64,000 bases of DNA. Source: Palsa-504 sp963753225 (GTDB lineage Bacteria; Actinomycetota; Actinomycetes; Streptosporangiales; Streptosporangiaceae). This document shows, piece after piece, positions 30,192-38,056 of the stretch. The translations under genes and the position numbers were made by a program. Every line of letters begins with the position of its first letter. Positions within the stretch are counted from its first letter, which is position 1. Under the pieces are notes generated by a model, which did no database searches, had not been told where the DNA came from, and worked only from the letters and a program-made list of their open reading frames with translations. The stretch spans positions 51,181 to 115,180 of the forward strand of contig CAVWBQ010000026.1 in assembly GCA_963753225.1 (NCBI GenBank), written 5' to 3'.

Positions 30192-31065
30192 GGGTGAAGC
30201 GTAACCCGTGCCGCGCGGGCGTGAATGAGAGCACCACGCGGTCCTCCACCGGGCGGTAGCCCAGGCGCTGGTACAGCGCGTTGCTCGTGGGGTTGGCCAG
30301 GTCGGTGTAAAGGACCACCTCGCGCAGGCCGGCGTCCAGCGCCGCCTGGCTGAGGGCCGCGGTCGCGGCGCCCGCGTAGCCGCGTCCGCGCAGCTCCGGG
30401 GGCGTGTAGACGGGCCCCACCCGCACCATCCCTGCCACCGCCCTGGTCCGGCCGGCGACCGAGACCGGGACGCCGCCTGCCTCCCACACGGTGAGGCCGC
30501 CGTAGGCGAACCGCCCGGCCGCGGCCCCGCTGTGATCCTGCCCGGGCGGGTCGCCAACCTCGCGGGCGAACGCGCCGAACCACCTGGCCAGCAGGTCACG
30601 TTCGGTTCCGGCGGCGAGCCTGGCCGTCCCTTCTGGCCACGGCCTGGGCGAGATGAGCTCGCCGAGCCGGAACAGGCGCATCCGGCGGTACACCGCGACC
30701 GCGTCGCCGGTGCGGTCCCGCCAGGCCGCCGCGAACGCGTCGGCTCCCTCCTGGCCGACGTTGACGCCGGGGATCCGGCGGCCGGTCCCGGAATCCGCGG
30801 TGAGGTCGCGGGCGAGCGCGGCGGCGGCCGGTCCGCTCACCCGGGACAGCAGCAGCGGGTAGTCCGGCGTGTGCATGAACGCCGCCCCGACCTGGTCCCC
30901 GTCCGGCTGCCACCAGCCGAACAGCGTCTCGGCGGAGGCGGCCGCCTTGAGCAGGAGATCCTCGGTCACGCTCAGCATCACCGTGTTCCTGGCCGGGTCG
31001 GCGCGCAGGAAATCCCCCGCCGCGGCCAGGAATCCCGCAGTGTCCGCGGTCGTGAACCAGCTCAC
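30151..31065 (-). CDS. GNAT family N-acetyltransferase (two-domain)
   Basis: A 304-residue acetyltransferase. The C-terminal half has a full GNAT core: VGPVYTPPELRGRGYAGAAT for acetyl-CoA binding and LYTDLANPTSNALYQRLGY as the final strand-helix. The N-terminal half is a degenerate GNAT-like region. First gene of a three-gene minus-strand operon with the PPOX and hydrolase genes; its 3' end overlaps the PPOX start by 41 bases. Substrate unknown. Confidence 0.88.
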   Translation of the reverse strand: MSWFTTADTAGFLAAAGDFLRADPARNTVMLSVTEDLLLKAAASAETLFGWWQPDGDQVGAAFMHTPDYPLLLSRVSGPAAAALARDLTADSGTGRRIPGVNVGQEGADAFAAAWRDRTGDAVAVYRRMRLFRLGELISPRPWPEGTARLAAGTERDLLARWFGAFAREVGDPPGQDHSGAAAGRFAYGGLTVWEAGGVPVSVAGRTRAVAGMVRVGPVYTPPELRGRGYAGAATAALSQAALDAGLREVVLYTDLANPTSNALYQRLGYRPVEDRVVLSFTPARHGLRFTRERTRGFRPAGRR

Positions 31066-31103
31066 CCGCCCATGCTTTCATCCTGAGCGGGTAGGTACGG
31101 ACC

Positions 31104-32372
31104 GTGCAGGACGAACCAGCGACGCCGGCCGGGGGGCGGGCGGCCACCATGCGCCAGGCCCGCATCCGGGAGGCCGCGGCGGCTAACGCGGCGCTCGGCG
31201 TGGATCTGTACCAGGTGCTGGCGGCCGACGCCGCGGACACGGTCTTCTCACCGGCCAGCGTGGCCATCGCGCTCCGGATGGCGCTGTGCGGGGCGCGCGG
31301 CCAGACGGCGGCCGAACTGGCCCGGGTGCTGCACCTCGCCGGATACGCGAAGCCGCAGGACATCGCGGCCACCGGGCTGCGGCTGACGCCGGCCCGGCCG
31401 GGGGGCGGCGCCGACGGCGGGTCCGGGGGCGGTCCCGACAGCGGGTCCGACAGCGGGTCCGGGGGCGGGTCCGACAGCGGGTCCGGGGGCGGGTCCGCGA
31501 CGTTCCGGGCTCCGGACACCGTGTGGATCCAGTCCGGGCTCCCGCTGGGCGCTGCGTTCAAGGCCCGGCTGGACGGCGCGGTGACGTACGCCGGTGCCGA
31601 CTTCGCCGCCGCCCCCGAGGCGGCCAGGGCCGAGATCAACCGGGTGATCGCGGCCCAGACCGAAGGCAAGATCACCGGCCTGCTCCCGCCGGGCACCATC
31701 ACCACGCTGACCAGGCTGGTGCTGGCCAGCGCGGTGTACCTGAAGGCCGCCTGGGCGGACCCGTTCCCTGAGCACGCCACGGCCGGCGCGCCGTTCTACC
31801 CGGACGGCCCGGATGGCGCGGCGCTGACCGTGCCGACGATGCGCGGCACGGCGTCGCGCGCCTACCTGCGCGGCGACGGGTACCAGGCCGTGCTGCTCCC
31901 CTACCGCGACATCGGCCTGGCCATGGCCGTGCTGCTGCCCGACGGGCCGCTGACGACGCTGCGGCCGAAGCTCGCCGCGGCGGGCCTGGGCGGCCTGCTA
32001 GCCGGGACGGCCAGGCACCAGGTCACGCTGTCGCTGCCCAGGTTCCGGCTGGAAGCGGCGTTCAACCTCATCCCGGTGCTGCGGCAGCTCGGCGTGGCCG
32101 CGGCGTTCGGCGGCGGCGCGGACTTCGGCGAGATCACCGAGGCCGTGCCGTTGCACATCAGCGTGGTGGCGCACAAGGCGTTCATCGACGTCGACGAACA
32201 GGGTACGGAGGCGGCGGCGGCCACCGCCGTGGTGATGACGAGGACGATGGCCATGCGCCCGCCGCCATCGGTCACGATGGTCGTGGACCGGCCGTTCCTG
32301 TTCGCGATCATCGACACCGCGACCAGCATGCCGGTGTTCCTCGGCCAGGTCAGCCATCCGGCCGCGGGGTGA
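31104..32372 (+). CDS. Serpin family protease inhibitor with a Gly/Ser/Asp repeat insert
   Basis: A 422-residue serpin. The family blocks are NTVFSPASVAIALRM-like (DTVFSPASVAIALRMAL), the breach region LVLASAVYLKAAW, the hinge of the reactive centre loop DEQGTEAAAATAVVM (about 363-378) and the end DRPFLFAIIDTATSMPVFLG. The small-residue hinge predicts an inhibitory, not merely structural, serpin. Residues about 97-133 are an insert of Gly/Ser/Asp repeats from a 15-bp tandem repeat. No signal peptide is seen, so it may act inside the cell. Start GTG 31104, or ATG 31149. Confidence 0.9.
   Translation: MQDEPATPAGGRAATMRQARIREAAAANAALGVDLYQVLAADAADTVFSPASVAIALRMALCGARGQTAAELARVLHLAGYAKPQDIAATGLRLTPARPGGGADGGSGGGPDSGSDSGSGGGSDSGSGGGSATFRAPDTVWIQSGLPLGAAFKARLDGAVTYAGADFAAAPEAARAEINRVIAAQTEGKITGLLPPGTITTLTRLVLASAVYLKAAWADPFPEHATAGAPFYPDGPDGAALTVPTMRGTASRAYLRGDGYQAVLLPYRDIGLAMAVLLPDGPLTTLRPKLAAAGLGGLLAGTARHQVTLSLPRFRLEAAFNLIPVLRQLGVAAAFGGGADFGEITEAVPLHISVVAHKAFIDVDEQGTEAAAATAVVMTRTMAMRPPPSVTMVVDRPFLFAIIDTATSMPVFLGQVSHPAAG
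31420..31500 (+). repeat. 15-bp tandem repeat in the serpin gene
   Basis: Several in-frame copies of a unit close to GGCGGGTCCGACAGC. They encode Gly-Gly-Ser-Asp-Ser in the serpin insert. The copies are nearly identical, which suggests recent slippage. Confidence 0.85.
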
Positions 32373-33878
32373 TCAGGGCCCCTCCGGGGCGGTAAGCGGC
32401 TCGAGCAGCTCGACGAGCTGCTCCTGGCCGAAGTACCTGGCCCAGCCGAGCGGGGTGGAGTCGAAGCGCTGATCGCGGACACCGGGGTCGGCGCCAAGCC
32501 TGAGCAGGCTCCTGGCCAGGTCCAGGCGGCCGTCCATCGCCGCGACGTGCAGCGCGGTCTGCCACGGGTCAGACTCGGGCGCGTCGGACCTGCCCTTGGC
32601 GTTCACGTCGAAGCCGAGCCCGGCGAGCAGTTCGGCCGAGCCGGGCCGTCCCCGCGCCGCCGCCCAGACGATCAGCGCCGGGCGCTCCCGGCGGACGTCC
32701 TCGGCCAGCCCGGGGTGGGCGGCCCGCAGTTCGTCGACCGCGGTCAGGTCCGCCACCAGGGCGGCGGCCACGAAGCGCTGCCCGGGGCCGAGGTCGGGCT
32801 CTGGTGCGCCGTGCTCGACCAGGTAGCGGGCGAGCTCGGGGTGCCCGGTAGTGGCGGCGCGCCCCGCAGGCGTGACCCCGTCGCCGAACGGCGAGGCGAT
32901 GTCGACGCCGTGCTCGACGAGGAGCCGGACCCGTTCGGTCATGCCGTGGGTGAGGGCCCAGCGGAGTTGGCCGCGCACCATCTGCTCCGGCGTGTCCAGG
33001 GCGTCACCCATCCGGGCCTTCCACGGACCGCCGTCGCCGGTGCCGAGGCCGAACTCGAACAGCAGCTCCAGGTGGTCGCGGCCCGGCTCGAACATCCGGT
33101 TGTACAAGGCCTGGCCGTCGTTGGGGTCGGCGCCTGCTTCGAGCAGGAGGCGGGCCAGGGCCAGCGAGTGCGGGTGGCGCGGCTGGCGCACCGGGCCGAG
33201 CTCGCCCTCGCCGAAGACGCCGGTCAGCACGGTGAACGGAGTCGACATGCCGTGCCACAGGTAGCCGGCGTTCGGGTCCGCGCCGGCCTGGAGCAGCATC
33301 CGGGCGGCGCCGAGCACGGCTGTCTCGCCGATGGCGGGGTCGTGGCGGGTGTAGGCCAGGTAGAACAGGGGCTCGCAGCGGAACGGCCCGCCCGGCCTGC
33401 GCGCCGCGGCCCGGTCGGCGGCCAGGTGCGCGACCAGCCGCGGCAGGTCGGCCGCGGCCGCGGCGGCGCAGACGCTGAGCCGGGTGATTTCCGGTTGGTT
33501 CAGCAGGATCTGCCGTGCCCGCGCCCAGCGTTCCGGATGGTCGTCTTCGTAGTACAGGCAGGCCAGGCGGAGAAACTCATCGGCGGGGCTGCCCGGCTCC
33601 GCGGCGGCCATCCGCTCCGGGAACCGGCTGTACCGCTCGACGACCTCGACGTACCGGCGGAGCCTGGTCCAGCTGGAGAAGTCATAGCGCCTGGCCACGA
33701 CCAGCTGGGCGCCGCTCAGCGGGAACGCGGCAGCCGCGGCGGCGTCCGGGCGCCCGGCCGGATGGCGTCCGGCCACCTCGGCGAGTGCGTCCTGATCGCC
33801 GCGGCGCACCGCGCGCTGGAGATCCCTGGCCTGGTGGCGAAGCTGCCGGAAGCTGGGTTCGGTGGGCAGGTCGGGCAT
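32373..33878 (-). CDS. Ankyrin-repeat protein
   Basis: A 501-residue protein with ankyrin repeats. Clear repeats include LARLLLEAGADPNDG, TPAGRAATTGHPELARYLVEHGA and TALHVAAMDGRLDLARSLLRLG. The N-terminus (RQLRHQARDLQRAVRRGD) resembles the helical cap of actinobacterial ankyrin proteins. No enzymatic domain or signal peptide is visible, so it is probably a cytoplasmic binding scaffold. The ATG at 33878 has AAAGGAG 6 bases upstream and is preferred over codons back to 33947. It ends against the serpin gene (stops abut), which is convergent. Confidence 0.88.
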   Translation of the reverse strand: MPDLPTEPSFRQLRHQARDLQRAVRRGDQDALAEVAGRHPAGRPDAAAAAAFPLSGAQLVVARRYDFSSWTRLRRYVEVVERYSRFPERMAAAEPGSPADEFLRLACLYYEDDHPERWARARQILLNQPEITRLSVCAAAAAADLPRLVAHLAADRAAARRPGGPFRCEPLFYLAYTRHDPAIGETAVLGAARMLLQAGADPNAGYLWHGMSTPFTVLTGVFGEGELGPVRQPRHPHSLALARLLLEAGADPNDGQALYNRMFEPGRDHLELLFEFGLGTGDGGPWKARMGDALDTPEQMVRGQLRWALTHGMTERVRLLVEHGVDIASPFGDGVTPAGRAATTGHPELARYLVEHGAPEPDLGPGQRFVAAALVADLTAVDELRAAHPGLAEDVRRERPALIVWAAARGRPGSAELLAGLGFDVNAKGRSDAPESDPWQTALHVAAMDGRLDLARSLLRLGADPGVRDQRFDSTPLGWARYFGQEQLVELLEPLTAPEGP

Positions 33879-34046
33879 GATCGCTCCTTTCGAGCGCCTG
33901 CGGTCCGCGTCGCAAGCCGAAAGGAGAGGTAGCTGAAACAAGATCATGGGCCCCGCACAGGTGGACTCTGTCCTTCCCGCGGACCGGGGGTGCCCTGCGA
34001 ACCAGGGCCTAGTTTACTACCCGCCGGGTTTACTACCCGCCGGGCG

Positions 34047-34820
34047 CTACCGGCCGATTCGGCGCCAGCCGAGCCGGGCGCCCGGATGGAGCGCCGTCAG
34101 CTGGCCGGCCAGTTCCCGCCCGGCGTTGACCAGGCCGTCCGGCCCGAGCTCGGCCAGGCCGTCGAGGATGAACATGGCGCTGGTGGTGTCGTGCGTGATC
34201 CGGGTCCTGACGCACTGCCGCCAGTTCCAGCAGCGGCAGGTCACCCCCTCGTCGTCCCGCCAGATCACCTCGCCTGGCTCGGGGTGGCCGGTGACCTGCT
34301 CCCCGTCGCGCACGGTGTCGAACGGCTCGTCCCCGGCCGCCCGGGCCAGCCGGGCCGGGCCTCGGTACCTGGCGAGATCCTCCCCGCCGGACGGCAGCAG
34401 GTGCCGGACCGAGATCGCGTTGTAGATGTCGGTGAGCCGGTCGATCCTGGGCAGCCCGGCCTCCACCCGGCGCAGCAGCGCCTCGACGCTGGGCCTGGTG
34501 CGTTTCGGCTTGGCCCCGAAGGCCTGATAGGCGGCCCGCCAGGCGGCCACGGGCGCGAGTTCCCCGGGGTCACGGCCGGCCAGCGCGGCCTTGGCCTGCG
34601 CTTCGGCGTCGCGCAGCAGCGCGTCGGTGGCCTTGTCGCTCGGACCGGGCCGCAGGTCCTCGGCCACGATGATCAGCGCGGCGTAGTCCGGGCGCAGTTC
34701 CAGGACCGGGCGCTCTATGGTGACGCCGTCGAGCCACCGCCTGGCCTCGGGACTGACGGGTCCCGCGCCGGGGGGATCGGCGAGGGCGGCGGACTCAACA
34801 GGCCCGGCCTGGCTGGTCAC
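34047..34820 (-). CDS. B3/B4 domain protein (PheRS beta-like tRNA-editing domain)
   Basis: A 257-residue stand-alone B3/B4 domain, as found in the beta subunit of phenylalanyl-tRNA synthetase. Recognisable blocks are LRPDYAALIIVAEDL, AAYQAFGAKPKRTRPSVEALLRR and the core LTDIYNAISVRHLLPSGGEDL. Free-standing versions are thought to act in tRNA or amino-acid quality control. The GTG at 34820 has GGAGG 5 bases upstream; an in-frame TTG at 34832 lies within that site. Confidence 0.88.
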   Translation of the reverse strand: MTSQAGPVESAALADPPGAGPVSPEARRWLDGVTIERPVLELRPDYAALIIVAEDLRPGPSDKATDALLRDAEAQAKAALAGRDPGELAPVAAWRAAYQAFGAKPKRTRPSVEALLRRVEAGLPRIDRLTDIYNAISVRHLLPSGGEDLARYRGPARLARAAGDEPFDTVRDGEQVTGHPEPGEVIWRDDEGVTCRCWNWRQCVRTRITHDTTSAMFILDGLAELGPDGLVNAGRELAGQLTALHPGARLGWRRIGR

Positions 34821-35241
34821 ATGTGCCTCCAATCGAGCTTGCGTCCCTTTTCACCCGGGCACACGAATCTGCACCGCTGATAACGGCCCCGGCCGAGGCA
34901 GGGCTTCATCATTATGGCCAGTTTCGACCGCGTAGCAGCCACAACCCTGAGACCCAGTGTCGGTCTCCGAAGTCGCCTGCGCGGATGACTGAAGTCGTCT
35001 GCACAGACGACATTCCAGGCGTGCCGACCGGGCCAGCACATGTCCGTAGGGGGACCGGCCACCGGACACGGCGGAGTACCGCCCTTCGGGTCAGGTGACT
35101 TGCGGGAACGTCGTCTCGTAAGACCGGTCCGCTCACTTGTCCGGTGACGGGAGGTTAAACGTACGCTGCTCCTGCCAGGAGCAATGCGCTCCCGAGAGAC
35201 TCGGGCCGCGAGGTGCCATGAATGAGGGCCGCCGCTGCCAG

Positions 35242-35261
35242 CCGTGCCTTCACAGGCACGG
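35242..35261 (+). terminator. Hairpin 1 of a three-hairpin cluster
   Basis: CCGTGCCT and AGGCACGG pair perfectly (8 bp) around a TCAC loop. No T run follows. A terminator or part of a structured RNA. Confidence 0.45.
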
Positions 35262-35280
35262 TCTGGCCCCCGGAGAAGTA

Positions 35281-35312
35281 AGAAGGTCTCCCGCGCCAAC
35301 GGGAGGCCTTCT
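35281..35312 (+). terminator. Hairpin 2 of a three-hairpin cluster
   Basis: AGAAGGTCTCCCG pairs with CGGGAGGCCTTCT over 13 bp (one G-U pair) around the loop CGCCAA. The strongest stem in the interval. Actinobacterial terminators often lack a T tract, so termination is plausible. Confidence 0.5.
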
Positions 35313-35349
35313 CTGTCCGGTGCGTGTTCCGGGCTAACAGACCTGCGCC

Positions 35350-35375
35350 GGAAGCCGGGCATATGCCTGGCTTCC
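35350..35375 (+). terminator. Hairpin 3 of a three-hairpin cluster
   Basis: GGAAGCCGGGCAT is followed at once by ATGCCTGGCTTCC, a 26-base palindrome with one G-U pair, then GTTGTTC. Likely a bidirectional terminator or a structured RNA end. Confidence 0.5.
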
Positions 35376-35476
35376 GTTGTTCAGCCCCCGGTGACCGGCT
35401 GCTGTTCGGCAAGTAGTCCGGACAATCTCCGGCCCGCTGGCCAATACCGGCGGACCAGGTACGACCTGACCAGGCA

Positions 35477-35569
35477 TTACTGCCTCAATAACACTGTATG
35501 GCCGTTCGCCGCGGCGATGAATGCCTCCGGGGTGGCATCCTCGGCGTCTTGCTCTACCGCAACGGCCAT
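35477..35569 (-). CDS. Possible small ORF or remnant
   Basis: ATG at 35569 opens a 30-codon frame (MAVAVEQDAEDATPEAF...) ending in TAA at 35477. The same frame is open upstream to 35675 with high-GC third positions (DIGEVTIKLPG), but I see no start codon or ribosome site there. It could be the 3' piece of a lost gene. I do not recognise the product. Confidence 0.25.
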   Translation of the reverse strand: MAVAVEQDAEDATPEAFIAAANGHTVLLRQ

Positions 35570-35833
35570 GCGAAGGCAGCTGCCCGGCAGCTTGATGGTG
35601 ACCTCGCCGATGTCCTGTTGCCGGAGATCTGGTGTATCAGGTCGCCCGGGCGGGCCTCCGAATATGCACGAGCCAAGAGCCTAACGCAGCACGGAGGCAA
35701 CTGCCGTGGCCGCAGCGGTGACCGCACGAACATGGTGGCCATCTCGGCCGGCGAAGGCGCCCCATGACCCCCGCCCCGCGCACCGCCCGCCCGGAGCCGG
35801 GACCTTCAAGTTCACCGAGGAGGAGCGCACGTC

Positions 35834-36400
35834 ATGAGACCAGGGCTAGTGATCGGATCAAGGCACGTCGTCCGGTACACGGTGCCGGTGCACCAGACCG
35901 TGCCGGACTTGCTCCCCGCCCTTGCCGAATTCCGCCGCGGGCAGCCTGTGTTCGCGACCGGATTCATGGTCGGCCTGATGGAGGCCCCGTGCATGGCGGC
36001 GGTCTATCCGCACCTGGAACCGGGCGAGGTGACCGTCGGCACGCTGATCAACATGACTCACCTCGCCGCCAGCCCGCCGGGGACGTCGCTGGCGGCCGAG
36101 GCCCGCACGATCGCGGTCGAAGGCCGGTCCGTGCGCTTCGCGGTCGTCGTCGCCGATGCTGCCGGCGAGATCGCCGCCGCCGGCGAGCACGGCCTGCGGG
36201 TCGTCGATGCCGCGCGCTTCCGTGATCGCCTGGCCGCCAAGCAGGCACAGGTCCCTCACCCTGGCTCGTCTCCGCTTCCCCGGGACACCAACGGCCCGCA
36301 CAACAGCCATCGCACCTTTCAGCGGTGGCCAGATCGTCCCTTCCCTGACGACGCCCCGCCGGTTCATCCGGCACTCAACCGGCGCGCGATCTATTCATAA
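35834..36400 (+). CDS. FlK-like thioesterase (hotdog fold)
   Basis: A 188-residue protein whose first 130 residues match hotdog thioesterases of the fluoroacetyl-CoA thioesterase (FlK) type: VFATGFMVGLMEAPCM holds the Thr and Glu, and VGTLINMTHLAASPPG holds the His of the catalytic set. Such proteins hydrolyse small acyl-CoA esters; the substrate here is unknown and fluoroacetate is not implied. The last 50 residues or so (PHPGSSPLPRDTNGP on) are Pro/Arg-rich without family match and may be read-through. GGAGGAG precedes the ATG. Confidence 0.8.
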   Translation: MRPGLVIGSRHVVRYTVPVHQTVPDLLPALAEFRRGQPVFATGFMVGLMEAPCMAAVYPHLEPGEVTVGTLINMTHLAASPPGTSLAAEARTIAVEGRSVRFAVVVADAAGEIAAAGEHGLRVVDAARFRDRLAAKQAQVPHPGSSPLPRDTNGPHNSHRTFQRWPDRPFPDDAPPVHPALNRRAIYS

Positions 36401-36434
36401 CCGCAGCACACGCCCGGCACCGAAGGAGTGCACA

Positions 36435-37031
36435 TTGCTACCTCAACCTGAACCTGGCGCGGACGCCGCCGGTGGCGTCGTCGCCACCTTGGGCCTTCCC
36501 GATGGCCCGGCCCTTACCGTGCGGACCGTGACGGAGGCCGACGTCGAAGGGCTGGACGCGCTGTTCCAGGGGCTCTCCGATGACGACCGGCACCACCGCT
36601 TCTTCAGCCTGCGCCATCCGGCTCGTAAGTTCCTTGAGCAGATGACCCGGGCCGAGGATGAGGGCGGATATCGCCTGGTCGCGGTCGTTTCCGGCCCCGA
36701 GGACGCACTGGTCGCCGAGGCGGGCTACGCCATCCTGCCTGACGGCGACGGTGAGTTCGCCCTTACTGTTGCCCCTGGCTGGCGAGGGTGGCGGCTAGGA
36801 CGCTACCTGCTCGGCGCCGTTGTTGCCGCCGCGGCGGCACGTGGCGTGCCCAACCTGCAAGCCGACATCATGCTCGACAACGCCCGGATGCTTGCCCTGG
36901 TCCGCGACCGTGGCTACATAACTCTCCACCGTGATGAGTTCTCGGACATGAGGATCGCAATCGATGCCGCTCAACCTGCTCGCCGACGACAACGAGCGGG
37001 CACTCTTGCGTCCTGCGCGGCGATGGCGTGA
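36435..37031 (+). CDS. GNAT family N-acetyltransferase
   Basis: A 198-residue acetyltransferase. The fold is visible from LTVRTVTEADVEGLDALFQGL, through FALTVAPGWRGWRLGRYLLG (acetyl-CoA loop, degenerate RGxGxG) to DIMLDNARMLALVRDRGYI. Start is the TTG at 36435 because GAAGGAG lies 6 bases upstream. The C-terminal 30 residues are Arg/Ala-rich, and the gene end lies beside a WD40 remnant, so its 3' end may have been replaced during a rearrangement. Substrate unknown. Confidence 0.78.
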   Translation: MLPQPEPGADAAGGVVATLGLPDGPALTVRTVTEADVEGLDALFQGLSDDDRHHRFFSLRHPARKFLEQMTRAEDEGGYRLVAVVSGPEDALVAEAGYAILPDGDGEFALTVAPGWRGWRLGRYLLGAVVAAAAARGVPNLQADIMLDNARMLALVRDRGYITLHRDEFSDMRIAIDAAQPARRRQRAGTLASCAAMA

Positions 37032-37035
37032 AGAC

Positions 37036-37083
37036 AGAACACTGACCACCAGCAACGACAAGACGGTGCGGGTGTGGGACTGA
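37036..37083 (+). pseudogene. Remnant of a WD40-repeat protein (last blade)
   Basis: The frame ending at the TGA 37081-37083 reads TLTTSNDKTVRVWD and stops. This is the usual last strand of a WD40 propeller (S-x-D-x-T-V-R-V-W-D). Nothing upstream in the frame matches further blades. It looks like the 3' stub of a deleted WD40 gene at the border of the accessory region. Confidence 0.6.
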
Positions 37084-37097
37084 TTTGGCGTCCGTAG

Positions 37098-37191
37098 GTG
37101 TCGGGAATCGAGCGTTACCCCGACACGCCCGCCCGGCGCCGCGCCGCACCGGGCCCCGCAGGTCACGATGTCGGGAAACCATGTCGGGAAA
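37098..37191 (+). promoter_or_regulatory. Candidate resolvase-binding (res) region upstream of the resolvase gene
   Basis: GTGTCGGG (37098) and CCCGACAC (37119) form an inverted pair over 29 bases, the size of a resolvase subsite. Two direct half-site-like copies, ATGTCGGGAAA, lie at 37168 and 37181. All are within 180 bases upstream of the resolvase start. Supports a res site; no binding evidence. Confidence 0.5.
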
Positions 37192-37272
37192 ACTATGCCG
37201 CCTGACTAGGCTGGCATCACCGTTTACGCTACAGTCAGGGGGCATGGCAGCGGCCCGGCTCCTCACCCCGGC

Positions 37273-37851
37273 GTGATGGCGAAGATCGGGTACGCCCGAG
37301 TGTCCACCCGCGGGCAGAACGACGACAGCCAGGTCGATGACCTGACCGCCTACGGGTGCGAGAAGATCTTCACCGACACCGCGTCGGGCAAGAACGCCGC
37401 CCGCCCCGAGCTCGACAAGGCCCTGGCCTACCTCCGCAAGGGCGACGTCTTCGTCATCACCCGGCTGTCCCGCGCGATGCGGTCCCTGAAGCACCTGCTC
37501 GCGCTCGCCGACGAGCTGCGCGACCGCGGCGTCGGCCTGGTCGTGCTCAAGCAGCAGATCGACACCACCACCCCGCAAGGACGGCTGGTGTTCCATCTCC
37601 TCGGCGCGATCGATGAGTTCCAGCGCGAGCTGATCGTCGAGGGCACCCGGGAGGGCCTGGCCGCGGCCCGGGCCCGCGGCCGCACCGGGGGCCGCAAGCC
37701 CAAGCTGAACGACCGGCAGGCCGCCACCGTCCGCCGCATGTACGCCGCCACCGGCCCCGACGGGAAAAGGCAGCATACCGTCGCCGAGATCGCCGAAGCC
37801 GTCAGCGTTCACCGCACCACCGTCTATGACTACCTCAAGAAAGAGAGCTGA
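37273..37851 (+). CDS. Serine recombinase (Tn3 resolvase family), intact copy
   Basis: A 192-residue serine resolvase. The catalytic serine lies in IGYARVSTRGQ, and the other family blocks are RPELDKALAYLRKGD, VITRLSRAMRSLKHLLALA and GAIDEFQRELIVEGTREGL. A C-terminal helix-turn-helix (HTVAEIAEAVSVHRTTVYDYL) recognises the site. No transposase accompanies this copy. A damaged second copy lies at 55052-55597, with the same downstream small gene, so both come from one element type. Start GTG 37273 or the adjacent ATG 37276. Confidence 0.93.
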   Translation: MMAKIGYARVSTRGQNDDSQVDDLTAYGCEKIFTDTASGKNAARPELDKALAYLRKGDVFVITRLSRAMRSLKHLLALADELRDRGVGLVVLKQQIDTTTPQGRLVFHLLGAIDEFQRELIVEGTREGLAAARARGRTGGRKPKLNDRQAATVRRMYAATGPDGKRQHTVAEIAEAVSVHRTTVYDYLKKES

Positions 37852-37852
37852 C

Positions 37853-38056
37853 ATGGCCGACGGCCTCCAGGACGCGTCCCGGCACGCCGGGCAGGTCGTC
37901 CGCCGCGTGCTGCTCCGCCGCAACATCGCCATCGACCCCGAGACCGCCCAGCTCGTCGCCGACGCCGTCCAGGCCGCGCTCCGCGCCGGTGCGCCCGCCC
38001 GACCGCCGCGCCGGGGCCCGCGTGTTTCCGCTGCCGGCTGCGAGCCGCTGTTCTGA
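37853..38056 (+). CDS. Conserved 67-residue partner of the resolvase, copy 1
   Basis: A small basic protein (MADGLQDASRHAGQVVRRVL start) whose ATG follows the resolvase stop by one base, so it is probably coupled. A second copy (55601-55804) behind the other resolvase keeps the reading frame, start, stop and about three quarters of residues, while silent positions vary. That supports a real protein. I recognise no family; a helical segment with EDPETAQLV-like sequence (IDPETAQLVADAVQAAL) could be a small binding domain. Function unknown. Confidence 0.7.
   Translation: MADGLQDASRHAGQVVRRVLLRRNIAIDPETAQLVADAVQAALRAGAPARPPRRGPRVSAAGCEPLF

Larger units (their letters stand above)
34821..35833. 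other. Gene-poor interval with hairpins, no convincing gene
   Basis: About 1 kb between the B3/B4 gene and the thioesterase gene. Several short frames exist but none has a good ribosome site together with protein-like composition. It holds three strong hairpins (35242-35375). A minus-strand frame 35477-35675 without a clear start reads protein-like at its end (DIGEVTIKLPGSCLRMAV then EDATPEAFIAAANGHTVLL) and may be a tiny gene or a remnant. Base composition is less extreme than in flanking genes. Confidence 0.6.

Noticed and set aside
35242..35375. Possible tRNA or tmRNA in the hairpin cluster
   Set aside because: No cloverleaf, no T-loop consensus and no acceptor stem could be found.
35498..35767. 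Plus-strand 89-codon frame in the gene-poor interval
   Set aside because: Poor composition, no site; the opposite strand reads more protein-like over part of it.
37085..37276. Plus-strand frame just upstream of the resolvase
   Set aside because: TTG start without a site, and it runs through the candidate res repeats.
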